Positions 1 to 9,059 of a stretch of 64,000 bases of DNA are shown here, one piece after another. The notes beneath the pieces were generated by a model that saw nothing but the letters and a program-made list of their open reading frames with translations, did not search any database and had not been told where the DNA came from. Position 1 is the first letter of the stretch; every line of letters begins with the position of its first letter. The stretch comes from Microvirga aerophila (GTDB taxonomy: Bacteria; Pseudomonadota; Alphaproteobacteria; Rhizobiales; Beijerinckiaceae): the NCBI RefSeq assembly GCF_003332305.1, contig NZ_QOIO01000022.1, positions 1 through 64,000 of the forward strand, given 5' to 3'. Both the position numbers and the translations under genes were made by a program.

Positions 1-241
1 TGTCGCCTCGCACCAGCACGCAGCGGCGCCCTGCCGCCTCGACATGACGGGCCGTCTCGCGAGCGTCCTCATCCTCCTGCTCGTTCAGGTAGCTGATCAG
101 GATGTCGGCACCCTCACGGGCGTAGGCAATGGCCACAGCCCGGCCGATCCCGCTGTCCCCGCCGGTGATCACAGCCACCCGTCCGATAAGCTTGTCGCTG
201 CCGCGGTAGCTTGTCTCGCCGTGGTCGGCCTGCGGCGTCAT
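1..241 (-). CDS. SDR family oxidoreductase (N-terminal part, runs off the window)
   Basis: This is the amino-terminal 80 residues of a short-chain dehydrogenase/reductase, an NAD(P)-dependent oxidoreductase. The Rossmann motif GGDSGIGRA is seen after a short leader (DHGETSYRGSDKL), and a later YLNEQEDEDA stretch follows, as in the general-stress SDR group (YdaD/YhdF-like). The ATG at 241 has no clear Shine-Dalgarno. A strong one (AAGGAG) instead precedes an ATG at 291, which opens a 17-codon frame ending at a TGA that overlaps the ATG at 241. Proteins of this group usually carry an N-terminal extension, so the gene may really start at 291 and be interrupted by a one-base shift near 241. The substrate cannot be told from this fragment. 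Confidence 0.85.
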   Translation of the reverse strand, partial: MTPQADHGETSYRGSDKLIGRVAVITGGDSGIGRAVAIAYAREGADILISYLNEQEDEDARETARHVEAAGRRCVLVRGD

Positions 242-291
242 CTCCGCTTCGTTGCCGGCGGGTCGATATGGTCCTGGTCGGATTGGCTCAT

Positions 292-744
292 GCGGGTGCT
301 CCTTCTCGGGTGAACCTGTCAGTCGTCCGGTCCTCGGGAAGTCCCCGCTAGTCAATTGAACAGGTCGTATTCGGAGGTTCAAGCTGAGGCGGCCTCAATT
401 ACTTGGTTCGTGGGGCTGGTTGAGCGGCTTCTACCAGCGCCCATTTGTACGGAACACTCGGTAATGGGCTACCCTTGCGGGGCGCCCGAGCGAGACGTTG
501 AGTCGTGCAGCTCGAACGCCAGGAGCCGCTCCGCCGCGGAGTGTCTCCCAGGGTCAGAAGGCAAAGTTCCCTGCCCTTCTTGAAGTTCCGCTTACCTCGC
601 GCTGTCCAACCGAAGCGCAAGGTCCAAGAACTGCCGACAGGGGCTGTTCCTTATTGGTAGTGGACTGCGAGCTTCAAGCTACCTGCCTCAAGATGCGGTT
701 GCAGAACTGCTTTCCAAGACTCCTCGCGCAACACCGGCGCCCGC
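292..744. other. Intergenic stretch without a recognisable gene
   Basis: About 450 bp lie between the SDR start and the penicillin acylase stop. Open frames here have no Shine-Dalgarno and no family resemblance that I can see. No tRNA, terminator with a U-tract, or clear repeat was found. Confidence 0.5.
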
Positions 745-3165
745 TCAGGGTGGCTGGAACACCAGGCGCCACTTGGGCGCGCCCGGCAGGAACGGGGTCG
801 CTCGGCCTCTCACCCAATCTTCATGTCCAACGTTATAATAAGGAGATAGGGGATGACCTGACTGGCTGGTGGGCATGTGGAAGATCCCCGTTGCCTCACG
901 CCCTGGGGCGACGACAAACCGCTCCGAGGCTCCGCTTGAAGGGGCAGCGACCCGAGGCTGGTAGAGATCACCGGGCTGCGGTTCATTCGGTGGGTCGAGA
1001 AAGAACGATAATCCGGGTACGACCCGAGTCAAAGGATGTCGGATCTCGGCCCGGTTGGCCGCGCCCCAGGTGAAGGCCTCGAGCCTGCCACCAGCCTGCG
1101 CGGCAATGGCCGCCAGGGTCTTTGCGATTGCGGCGTCCACAAGCGCATCCCAGTCTCGGTAGGCAAGGGGCACGAGATGCGCCGGACGCTCCGTCAGCAG
1201 TCGCCAAACCGGCTCATCCGCCTGCTTTGGTGCAACAGGCTGGGAGGAACGTTGATCTGATCCTGCCGCCTCTCCGGCCCGCATCGGCGCCGAATACGCG
1301 CCATAGACTGCGCGGATCAGTTCAGTCCGAAACGTTCGGACAAGGCGATACCCAACGGAGTCCGGGACAGCCCGGCCGCCCCAGTTCTCTACTTCCGGCA
1401 CCAGGGAGGCGTACTGGGGATTTCCGGCACCAACCCGCAGGCGGTGAAGCATCAAAGCCTGCCACCGCTCCAGCAACACCCCACGGTCGTCGAGTTGGAT
1501 CATCAGCATGTCGTGCTCATCGAAGCGGTCTTTGGCAAACAGGCTGTCCCTGATCTGACGGGCCCGGGATCCATGGGCATAGGCGCCAATGCCGAGCCTC
1601 GCCAACGCCTCGCCACCGACCACCCGGTTGTTGGCGGTCCAGATCCGGTGATGCTCGGGGTTGTAGATCACCGGCACTTCCTGTGGCGCCAGATAGCCGC
1701 TCCATCCCTTTGTCCCGTCCGCCCATGACATTGGCTCACGCCCGTCGAACCCGAAGCGCCGCGGCAGCACGGAGGTAACCGTCCAGCCGATGTTTCCCTG
1801 AGCGTCGCCCACGACAAGGTTCTGATGCGGAATGCCCAGCCGGTGACCGATCTCCAGCGCCGCGTTTGCCGTTTCGGCACGCTCGAGCTCCAGCATGCCG
1901 CGCAGGTTGACCGCAGCGGGATCATGGGCAATCCAGCGGTAGGCCAGCTTGCGGCCTTGATGGTTGGTGCCGATGATGGGCCCCCAGAGACTCTCCTCAA
2001 CCGGCAGGATTTCGCAGGCGCCCTCTCCCGAGCAGAGGCGCTCCTCCACGCGAATGAGAGGCTGGGGACCTGTAGGCGTCTGATAAAGGTTGGGGTCTTC
2101 TGCAGGTTCGAGGATCACCACGTCACTGGTATCGACAAAGCTGTTGGTAAAGCCCCACGCGATTTTGCCGTTGCTGCCGGCCACAATGTTAGGGGCACCA
2201 GGAAGCGTGACGCCTGTGATGGTCAGGGTGCGGCCCGGGTTCTTGTCGTCAAGCACGAGCCGGGCTCGGTACCAGATGTTGGGAACCCGCAGGCCGAGGT
2301 GCATGTCGTTGGCAACAATGGCAGCCCCGCGGCTGCTGAGAGTTCCGCCCACTGCCCAGTTGTTGCTCCCGAAGCTTGCTGTCTCTACGGCCCACTCTCC
2401 GTCGGCCCTGATCGGCGCGTCCGCTCTATTGGCCGCGTGACGGTCCGGCATTGCCAGCGCCGAGAGCTCGGACCCATCCAGTGAAGCGTCCCAGGATGTT
2501 CCCTCGGGAAAGAGAAAGGTGGCTAGAGGCTGTCCGAGTGCTTCCTTGGCCCGACCTCGTCGGCGCTCGGTGGCTCCATCCTGTTCCTGCAGGTCTAGGT
2601 ACATCGCGTACACGGTCAGCACGGTGTCGACCGCCGTCCACGGTGCTGGCGTCGATCGTAGGACCGTGTACTCAAAAGGCGCGGCCCTCAAGTCGCCCAA
2701 GCCGCGGTTCACCCCGGCGACGTAGGCGTCCAGGACCCGGCGTTCGTCATGGGTCATCGCGGCCAGCACCGCCGCCGCGCGGCTGCGGAAGCGGTGCATG
2801 CGAACCTCTCGGTCCAGGCTTAGGGCGGCCGCTCCCGCCAATTCCGCAACTTGACCGGCGGCAAGGCGGCGCTGGCCATCCATTTGGAAGAAGCGCTCCT
2901 GCGCATGGAGATAACCCAGGGCCCAGGCAAGATCATCACGGCTGCGCCCCACCAGCGTCGGCACGCCCTGCGCATCACGCACCACCTCGACGGGCGCAGT
3001 CAGTTCTGGAGCCGCAATGGTGCCTTCCAGAACCGGAAGGCTGGATCTCAACAGCATGAACGCTCCAGTACCAAGGACCATGGCAATGACCACCAATCCT
3101 GCGACAATGCTCAGACCCCGACGGATCCAGCTTTGCTTTGGCGCGAGAGGTTCGAACAGCCTCAT
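745..3165 (-). CDS. Penicillin acylase family protein
   Basis: An N-terminal nucleophile hydrolase of the penicillin/acyl-homoserine-lactone acylase family that hydrolyses amide bonds. As normal for the family, it would be made as a precursor that cuts itself into alpha and beta chains. The catalytic serine is in the motif GSNNWAVGG (Ser at about residue 267 of 806), which would become the first residue of the beta chain. A membrane segment at residues 17-40 suggests export to, or anchoring on, the periplasmic side. The frame stays open 38 codons upstream, but the leader is cysteine-rich and unlike the family, so I chose the ATG at 3165, followed by MRLFEPLAPK. The substrate (beta-lactam, acyl-homoserine lactone or other amide) cannot be told. 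Confidence 0.9.
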   Translation of the reverse strand: MRLFEPLAPKQSWIRRGLSIVAGLVVIAMVLGTGAFMLLRSSLPVLEGTIAAPELTAPVEVVRDAQGVPTLVGRSRDDLAWALGYLHAQERFFQMDGQRRLAAGQVAELAGAAALSLDREVRMHRFRSRAAAVLAAMTHDERRVLDAYVAGVNRGLGDLRAAPFEYTVLRSTPAPWTAVDTVLTVYAMYLDLQEQDGATERRRGRAKEALGQPLATFLFPEGTSWDASLDGSELSALAMPDRHAANRADAPIRADGEWAVETASFGSNNWAVGGTLSSRGAAIVANDMHLGLRVPNIWYRARLVLDDKNPGRTLTITGVTLPGAPNIVAGSNGKIAWGFTNSFVDTSDVVILEPAEDPNLYQTPTGPQPLIRVEERLCSGEGACEILPVEESLWGPIIGTNHQGRKLAYRWIAHDPAAVNLRGMLELERAETANAALEIGHRLGIPHQNLVVGDAQGNIGWTVTSVLPRRFGFDGREPMSWADGTKGWSGYLAPQEVPVIYNPEHHRIWTANNRVVGGEALARLGIGAYAHGSRARQIRDSLFAKDRFDEHDMLMIQLDDRGVLLERWQALMLHRLRVGAGNPQYASLVPEVENWGGRAVPDSVGYRLVRTFRTELIRAVYGAYSAPMRAGEAAGSDQRSSQPVAPKQADEPVWRLLTERPAHLVPLAYRDWDALVDAAIAKTLAAIAAQAGGRLEAFTWGAANRAEIRHPLTRVVPGLSFFLDPPNEPQPGDLYQPRVAAPSSGASERFVVAPGREATGIFHMPTSQSGHPLSPYYNVGHEDWVRGRATPFLPGAPKWRLVFQPP

Positions 3166-3269
3166 GAGACCACACCCGCAGCAGACCAGACAGTCCACAC
3201 ATGGCTCAAAGCTAAGCGTCGAAATCAGGCGAATTCCCGTTGGTTTGGGTGTTTCGCGTGGCGGCCGAT

Positions 3270-3479
3270 AAGGTGGCAACCTGTGCAGTTGCTCGCCAGC
3301 TTCACCCTGGAGGACCCCACGCTCGCCGCAACGGCTCTAGACCTGGTGGCGGGGGCATGGACATCGCGGATGCGCTCCATCTCGCAAAGGTGGAAGGCAA
3401 TGTCGCCTTTGTAAGCTCCAGCCGCCAGCTCGCGAAGGTCGCACGGAGGCTCAGTAAAGTTGAGGTTCGCCAACCCTAG
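3270..3479 (+). pseudogene. VapC-type PIN toxin, C-terminal relic with frameshift
   Basis: Two frames together read as the C-terminal half of a PIN-domain toxin. One frame gives FTLEDPTLAATALDLVAG, and the next frame continues GMDIADALHLAKVEG and AFVSSSRQLAKVARRLS, which matches the usual DFADALHLA and late FDRxLxxxA blocks of VapC proteins. The switch falls at a run of five G at 3351-3355, where one extra G would join the frames exactly. The N-terminal half of the PIN domain is absent, since the sequence runs straight into the start of the penicillin acylase gene. So this is a dead remnant beside the intact vapBC pair downstream. Confidence 0.6.
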
Positions 3480-3577
3480 GTGCTTTCAAAGCGTCGACAA
3501 TAATTGGTGTTTGGCCCATGGGGGTGGAGCATGGCATACGGATTGGCGCCAGCGGCTTGAAAGGCATGCGGCTCTAT

Positions 3578-3599
3578 GTATATACTTTCTCGTATATAC
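3578..3599. promoter_or_regulatory. Double palindromic operator ahead of vapB
   Basis: The 8-bp palindrome GTATATAC occurs twice (3578-3585 and 3592-3599), separated by 6 bp, and ends 10 bp before the vapB start codon. Paired palindromes just ahead of a toxin-antitoxin operon are the expected binding site of the VapB dimer or VapBC complex, which represses its own promoter. The AT-rich repeats may also overlap the -10 element. The function is inferred from position and symmetry. Confidence 0.65.
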
Positions 3600-3609
3600 G
3601 GAGGCTCTG

Positions 3610-3828
3610 ATGGCCAAGGCCAAGGTTTTCCAGTCCGGTAACAGCCAAGCAGTCCGACTGCCAAAACAGTTTCGCTTGAACAGCGATGAGGTTGAGATCT
3701 TCCGCCGTGGGGATGAGATTGTCCTGCGTGAGACGATGAAGGACCTCACCCGCGCCTTTGAACTTCTCTGCGACCTGCCCGGGTTCGATCGTGAGGACGC
3801 GCCTCCGCAGGAGCGTGAGGGCCTGTGA
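3610..3828 (+). CDS. vapB: VapB-type antitoxin (AbrB/MazE fold)
   Basis: A 72-residue antitoxin. The N-terminal part, AKVFQSGNSQAVRLPKQFR, is the swapped-hairpin AbrB/SpoVT DNA-binding domain of VapB antitoxins. The C-terminal tail (about residues 40-72, acidic and Pro-rich) would wrap and inhibit the toxin. The ATG at 3610 is preceded by CGGAGG at good spacing. The stop overlaps the start of vapC (TGATG), which implies translational coupling. It would bind the double palindrome immediately upstream and repress the operon. Confidence 0.92.
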   Translation: MAKAKVFQSGNSQAVRLPKQFRLNSDEVEIFRRGDEIVLRETMKDLTRAFELLCDLPGFDREDAPPQEREGL

Positions 3829-4241
3829 TGGTCGAACCCCGCTATCTCTTGGACACGAACATCTGCATCTACATTCGCCGCGAACGCCCCAAATCGGTCC
3901 TGGAGCGCTTTCAAGTGCTTGCTCCTGGCGCAACGGCTATTTCTGTTGTGACCTATGGCGAACTCATCTACGCGGTTCGCAAGAGCTCTGATCCCGAGAA
4001 AGGCACGTTGGTCCTGCAGGAATTGATTGCCTTGGTCCCCGTTTTGCCAATGGCAGTCAACGTGGCGGAAACCTATGGATCGATCCGCAGCGCTCTTGCG
4101 GTCCAGGGGGATCTCATCGGCAACAATGATCTTTGGATCGCAGCCCATGCCAAAAGCCTCGGGTTGACCTTGGTCACCAACAACGAGAGCGAGTTCCAGC
4201 GCGTGGACGGTCTCATCATCGAAAAGTGGGTGAAGAGGTAA
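3828..4241 (+). CDS. vapC: VapC-type PIN-domain ribonuclease toxin
   Basis: A 137-residue PIN-domain endoribonuclease, the toxin partner of the VapB just upstream. The acidic metal-binding residues are visible: Asp9 in LLDTNI, Glu45 in YGELIY and Asp101 in NNDLWIAAHA. The fold ends with LVTNNESEFQRVDGL, as in VapC toxins that cleave tRNA or rRNA. Length is normal. The ATG at 3828 overlaps the vapB stop by one base; a GTG at 3825 is an alternative start. All catalytic positions are present, so the toxin is probably active. The RNA target cannot be predicted from sequence. Confidence 0.93.
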   Translation: MVEPRYLLDTNICIYIRRERPKSVLERFQVLAPGATAISVVTYGELIYAVRKSSDPEKGTLVLQELIALVPVLPMAVNVAETYGSIRSALAVQGDLIGNNDLWIAAHAKSLGLTLVTNNESEFQRVDGLIIEKWVKR

Positions 4242-4397
4242 GCCCAAACCCGGACTGCGCCAGCCCTCGATCCAAGCCCCGCCAGGGAACGGGGCTCGGA
4301 CCGTTTGGTCTCGCCCGAGCGAGGTCAGGCCACGGCGTTCATAGCGCTTCGATAGCGGGCAAAGCTTACCCGAACCGTAACCGTCCTGATCTGCCTC

Positions 4398-4676
4398 TCA
4401 GTGGGCCCTTAATAGCGACGGGTCCACCAACCGCAGAAGGTTCTCTTGCGTCATACTGTTGAGGAACGGCTCGAAACGTTGACGCTTCTGCTCTTCAAGC
4501 ATCCCGTTCTGACAGCTTGCCGCAATCTCATAGAAGACATCCAGACACGCCTTTCGGATCGCGATTTGCGCGAGGCTGTCCTCACTGACCGCCATCGTCA
4601 CGGTCCTCCCCTCGGCTTCCTCCAACAGCGCCTTGACTATGTTTATGACTTCGAGAAGCTCTTGGAGCTTGGTCAC
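4398..4676 (-). CDS. Hypothetical protein (92 aa)
   Basis: A small soluble protein that I do not recognise. It is rich in Leu and Glu at the N-terminus (KLQELLEVINIVKALLEEAE), consistent with an amphipathic helix or short coiled coil, and carries two cysteines. It starts with GTG at 4676 after a modest AGGGTGA sequence. A perfect 12-bp inverted repeat (4685-4716) lies only 8 bp upstream of the start and overlaps the probable promoter, so the gene is probably regulated by a dimeric DNA-binding protein. It has no partner on its own strand nearby. Confidence 0.6.
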   Translation of the reverse strand: MTKLQELLEVINIVKALLEEAEGRTVTMAVSEDSLAQIAIRKACLDVFYEIAASCQNGMLEEQKRQRFEPFLNSMTQENLLRLVDPSLLRAH

Positions 4677-4684
4677 AAATCACC

Positions 4685-4716
4685 CTGATGTGTGTATCAC
4701 AAGGTACACACATCAG
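4685..4716. promoter_or_regulatory. Perfect 12-bp inverted repeat, likely operator
   Basis: The arms CTGATGTGTGTA and TACACACATCAG are exact reverse complements with an 8-nt spacer (TCACAAGG). The repeat sits directly ahead of the minus-strand gene that starts at 4676. The TGTGT/ACACA symmetry with this spacing looks like the binding site of a homodimeric repressor. It has no U-tract and is not at a gene end, so a terminator is unlikely. Confidence 0.55.
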
Positions 4717-4892
4717 CAGACTGTGCTGTAGCTCGCGTGTTATACCTTTGGTATTCTCAATGGGGCTGTCGGGCAATCCTCACGCCATGCCAGGACCGCA
4801 TCAAACCATTCGTTGGATCCCGACTCTTCATCCGCACGTAGTGCGCGGACCGGCTGACGCGATCGGTCGGACGCCTCAATCACCTTTGGTTC

Positions 4893-5066
4893 CTAAGCTC
4901 GGCCCTTTGGCTCAGCCCCCTCGAGCCAAGTCTCGTCTTCCACCGTCACCAGCTCACGCAGCATACGAATGATGTCGGCCGCCTCCAGGAGGAGAGCCGA
5001 GAGCTCCTCCGGCACCTCGTCAGCAGCCCGGCCCAATCGCTCGGTGATGTCGTCGGAATTGCTCAC
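4893..5066 (-). CDS. Hypothetical protein (57 aa)
   Basis: A short acidic protein that I do not recognise. It is largely predicted helix (DEVPEELSALLLEAADIIRM) with an acidic end. I chose the GTG at 5066 because AGGAGG lies at ideal spacing before it; the frame extends upstream to an ATG at 5117 with no such signal. Its function is unknown, and nothing in its neighbours suggests one. Confidence 0.6.
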   Translation of the reverse strand: MSNSDDITERLGRAADEVPEELSALLLEAADIIRMLRELVTVEDETWLEGAEPKGRA

Positions 5067-5339
5067 CCCGAACCTCCTCCCAAAAACATAATGCTGACAC
5101 GCAGCCGGGGCAAACACCGTCGCGAGACGACGGGTGACTTTCCCCTGCGGGGGCTCATAAGCCCTTGTTGATCGGTCAACTTCAGACAGAACCCAAACCG
5201 CGTTCGAACAAGGTGCCCCGTCACTGCGCTCAGCCCTGATGTCACCCCCCTGTCTTCACCATGATCCCATCGCTCCGCGCATCAGGAGATCGGCCGTGCC
5301 CTACCCTTAGCCAAGGTGCCAGGATTCCGTCAGCTGTCA

Positions 5340-5530
5340 AAGGAGCGAGGCTCGTGTGCTCAGCCTTATTTAATTGATCTTCTCCTGCAGCCTTCGCGAG
5401 CGCCTTAACAGCATATTTAGGGCATTCTGGTTGCACTTTGGCGTGCCTTGACTCTGTCGCACCGCCATGCATGCGGCAGCGCCGCTTGTTCAATCGCGCC
5501 CACTGCGGCCTCCGGACCCAAGCAACCTCG
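5340..5530 (-). pseudogene. Possible relic of an HGGxSTG-type small protein
   Basis: In the roughly 760-bp gap before the histidine kinase, the minus strand reads ARLNKRRCRMHGGATE followed by a degenerate KYAVKALAKAAGE. This resembles the Cys/His core (RCRMHGG) and the following Lys/Ala helix of short HGGxSTG-domain proteins often found near mobile DNA in alphaproteobacteria. The first CGAKTRxGxPC block is missing, so at best it is a remnant. The rest of 5067-5826 shows no gene that I can support. Confidence 0.3.
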
Positions 5531-5826
5531 GGAGAGACTAGCACAGTTCCCGCCGAGCCCAGACCTAAGGATACTGTGTATGGAGTTGAATTCTCGAATT
5601 CGATAGAAACCCTCTCGTGCCGCGCCAAAGGCAGGGACGGGGAACCAGCGTCTGGCAACAGGCGAATGTGATTCCGGCGGTGGGCACGTCTTGCCATCCG
5701 ACCTAATCCAAAGTGTATGCTGCGACCGAACGCCTTGACCAAACGCAGGCAACAACTAGCTGATGAGGAGAGTACTGGTTTTGCCCGAGCATCATATGAT
5801 CCGGCCAGTTCAAAACAGGCGAGCAT

Positions 5827-8159
5827 ATGCACGGTAGGGCAGTTCCGGACTTCATCTCCAGCACCACCGAGACAGGCAGCCTCCTCGGGGATCTCGACTG
5901 GTCGGGCTCGTCCCTAGGGCATCCGGAAACCTGGTCCCAGGGCTTCCGCTCGATCATCCGCGTGCTGCTGGCCTCGAAGTTCCCCATGTTCGTAGTCTGG
6001 GGACCGGGCCTCACCTTCCTGTACAACGACGATTACGCGCCCATCCTCGGGGGCAAGCACCCGGCCGCCATGGGCAAGAGCCTGGCGGATGTGTGGCCGG
6101 AGATCTGGGACGAGATCAGCCCGCTCGTGGGCCACGCTTTCTCGGGGAATCCGCCGCTTACGAGAACATGCCGCTCACCGTCACGCGCAACGGCTTCGAG
6201 GAGCAGACCTGGCTCACCTTCTCGTACACGCCGATCCGCAACGAAGCCGGAGAGGTGGCGGGTCTCTTCTGCGCCTGCCGGGAGACCACCGACAAGGTCC
6301 TGGCGGATCGGCGGCTGGCGTTTCAGATGGAGTTCAGCGACCGGCTGCGCACCCTGTCGGATCCGCACGTGGTCCAGGTGGCGGCGGCGGAAACCATCGG
6401 GCGGCACCTTCAGGTCGCTCGCGCCGGCTACGGCGAGATCGACGCGTCGGAGGAAGTCGTCACCGTCTATCGCGACTGGACCGACGGCACGGTTGCGAGC
6501 CTTGGGGGCGAGGCCCGGCTTCTCGACGGTTTCGGCCCGGCGGTGATTGCGGAACTGCGGGCGGGACATACCCTGCGCGTCGACGGCTGCCTGACCGATC
6601 CGCGATCCATGGGCGAGACCTACGCAGCCACCTGGGCCAGCATCGGCACCCGGTCCCTCGTGGCCGTTCCACTCATCAAGGACGGGCGCTTCAGGGCCAT
6701 TCTCTACCTGCACGAGCCTGCCCCGCGCCGTTGGACTTCCACCGAGATCGCGCTTGCGGAAGATGCTGCACAGAGAACCTGGGAGGCTGTCGAGCGGGCC
6801 CGCATCGAGGAAAGGCTGCGCGACAGCGAGGCGCGGCTTCGCTTGGCCATCGATGCCGGGCGCATGGCCGTATGGGAGTGGGACGCCGCCACCAACTCCA
6901 TTCAAGGCTCGCCCGAACTCAACAGGATTCTCGGCTTCCCGCCCGGGCACGTGCCCAAGCGAGAGGAGACGCAGGCGCGCTATTACCCCGGCGAGCATGC
7001 GCGGCTGCAGGCCGCCGGACAGGCGGCCCTCGCCCGCGGCGAGCGCTACTTCGAGGTGGAATTCCGATACGGCTGGCCAGGGCCGCCGCGCTGGCTCCTG
7101 CTGCGGGCCGAGTTCATTCTCGACGGAGGCGGTGCGCCCTCCGGGGTCGTCGGCGTCCTTCTCGACATGACCGACCGCAGGAACGCCGAGGAGGCGCTGC
7201 AGCAGCGCGAGCGTGAACTGAAAGCGGCCTTGGGAGCAGCCTCCCTCGGAACCTATGTCTACGATCATGTGACAGGCGAGCTGAAATCATCCGGCCTGAA
7301 CGTGATCTACGGTTACCCTGAGGATCACGAGCTGACCCTTGCCGATCTGCGAGCCCGCTATCATCCGGATGACCTTGAGAGGCTGGGCAGGATCTTCGGG
7401 GAGGCGCTCGATCCGAGCGTCAGTCAGTTCGAGATGGAATTCCGGCTGCGGTTTCCCGACGGCACAGTGCGATGGGTCTACGGCAAGGGCGAATACGTGC
7501 GTGACGCCGACGGCCTGAGATCATCCCGCGGTGTCGTCATGGACGTGAGCGACCGCAAGAAATGGGAAGAGCACCAGCAGCTTCTCATCAACGAGCTGAA
7601 CCACCGGGTGAAGAACACCCTCGCGACCGTGCAGTCCATCGTTTCGCAGACTCTCAGAAACGCCACAACGGCCCATGATGCGAAGGACGCGCTTGAGAGC
7701 AGGCTCTTCGCCCTGTCCCGTGCGCATGACGTGCTGACCCGGGAGAACTGGGAAGGCGCAAGCCTCTACGAGATCGTCGCCCAGGCGGTGGAGCCCTACA
7801 GCAGCCGCGGGGAAGACCGGCTCCATCTGAGCGGACCGGATGTTCGCCTGTCTCCGCGTATGGCGCTGGCGCTGGCCATGGCGCTTCAGGAGCTTGCCAC
7901 CAACGCGGTCAAGTACGGGGCGCTCTCGAACGGCGGCGGGGAAATCCTGATCACTTGGGCGGTCGACCGTGCCCGCGCTCGGCCTCGCCTGCCACTCTGC
8001 TGGGAAGAGAGAGGCGGGCCGCCGGTCGAACCTCCCAAGCGCCGGGGCTTCGGGTCGCGGCTGATCGAACGGACCCTTGCGCAGGATCTCGACGGAGAGG
8101 TGCGGATCGATTTCGCCGCCACCGGAGTCGTCTGCAGGGTGGATGCGCCTACTGAATAG
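5827..8159 (+). pseudogene. HWE-family sensor histidine kinase with PAS and GAF domains, one-base frameshift
   Basis: Read as one gene, this gives about 777 residues. The order is an N-terminal PAS-like domain (about 1-150, MFVVWGPGLTFLYNDDYAPILG), a GAF-like domain (about 165-330), two PAS domains (about 340-590) and an HWE-type kinase core at the C-terminus. The phospho-acceptor block is ELNHRVKNTLATVQSIV (about residue 590), the N-box is ALQELATNAVKYGALS and the diagnostic Trp-Glu is in LCWEERGGP. The frame breaks at GGGG (6144-6147); one extra G restores HAFSGESAAYENMPL. Without it, translation from 5827 ends at 6546. No response regulator lies beside it. The lesion may be real or a homopolymer error. 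Confidence 0.85.
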
Positions 8160-8204
8160 GCAGAGGCGCATCGCAGTTCATCGTGCTTGCGATCTCGTTC
8201 GAGA

Positions 8205-9059
8205 TCACTCCGTGCCCATCACGAGGCCTTCGATGTCATGCTTCTGCGTGACCGGAATGAGCTTGTCGACGACGCGGCACACCAAGTGGTCGCGCACGGA
8301 TTGAGGCAGCGCGTCGTAGTAATCCTGCGTCACCATCAGATCGTGCAAGGCCGCATGTCCCGCGCCGGGAGCATCGACGCCGAGCACCATGACCGGACGG
8401 GCGATCGGAGACGGGTGCATCGTGCCGCGGTGGATCGTGAGGGCGGAACGGCATGAGATGTCGCCCATCTGCGGATATTTGCGCACGCCGCGCTCTGCAA
8501 AGCGGGGCCAGATGTCCTGCGGCGGGAACATCTCGTATTTCCATTCCCGTCCATCGTCCCATTGCGTGCCGGGCGCAACTTCGAAGGGGCCCATATCCTG
8601 TGTCACGTCGACACCGGTGAGGTTGAACGCCAACGACGTGATGCGCCGTTGCTCGTAGGATTCGGGGGGCGATGGGAAATCGCGGTGCCAGGGCTGGTTC
8701 TTCGCGCCCTGGAACGGGGTGTCGAAACCAACCTCGACGATTTCATATTTCGGACCCAGCACGGTTTCACAGATGGCCGTGACCCACGGATGCGTGACCA
8801 GATCCACGAAGCCCCGGAAATCCTGCGGATGGATTTCCACGTACCAGCGCCGCGGCCCCCGTCCGACCGCTCCGCCCGGCCGCTGAATGGCCTCCCAGAA
8901 CGCGGTCATCATGTCTTCGCGCATCTGCTCCGCCCACTCGCGGGAGAACGCGCCTTTCAGGCCTACGATGCCGTCGCGGTAGAGCGTCTCGACGCTCTCC
9001 GTAACGTCATAGGATTGGCCGGATACGCTGTGCGTGGCTTGGGGCTGGGCGGCTGTCAT
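8205..9059 (-). CDS. Phytanoyl-CoA dioxygenase family protein
   Basis: A 284-residue protein of the Fe(II)/2-oxoglutarate-dependent PhyH family. The iron ligands are the WHRD motif (His and Asp) and the distal His in TIHRGTMHPSP, with the following Arg likely to bind 2-oxoglutarate. It is cytoplasmic, with no signal peptide. The ATG at 9059 has AGGAG upstream. It is transcribed away from the sugar ABC operon, with about 350 bp between them. The hydroxylated substrate is unknown; such enzymes act on small lipids, osmolytes or secondary metabolites. Confidence 0.88.
   Translation of the reverse strand: MTAAQPQATHSVSGQSYDVTESVETLYRDGIVGLKGAFSREWAEQMREDMMTAFWEAIQRPGGAVGRGPRRWYVEIHPQDFRGFVDLVTHPWVTAICETVLGPKYEIVEVGFDTPFQGAKNQPWHRDFPSPPESYEQRRITSLAFNLTGVDVTQDMGPFEVAPGTQWDDGREWKYEMFPPQDIWPRFAERGVRKYPQMGDISCRSALTIHRGTMHPSPIARPVMVLGVDAPGAGHAALHDLMVTQDYYDALPQSVRDHLVCRVVDKLIPVTQKHDIEGLVMGTE

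Noticed and set aside
4275-4296. 7-bp hairpin AGCCCCG/CGGGGCT after vapC
   Set aside because: No T-run and only moderate stability; not enough to call a vapBC terminator.
6033-7268. A 411-codon frame antisense to the HWE kinase
   Set aside because: Composition is that of a shadow frame, and it lacks any family block.
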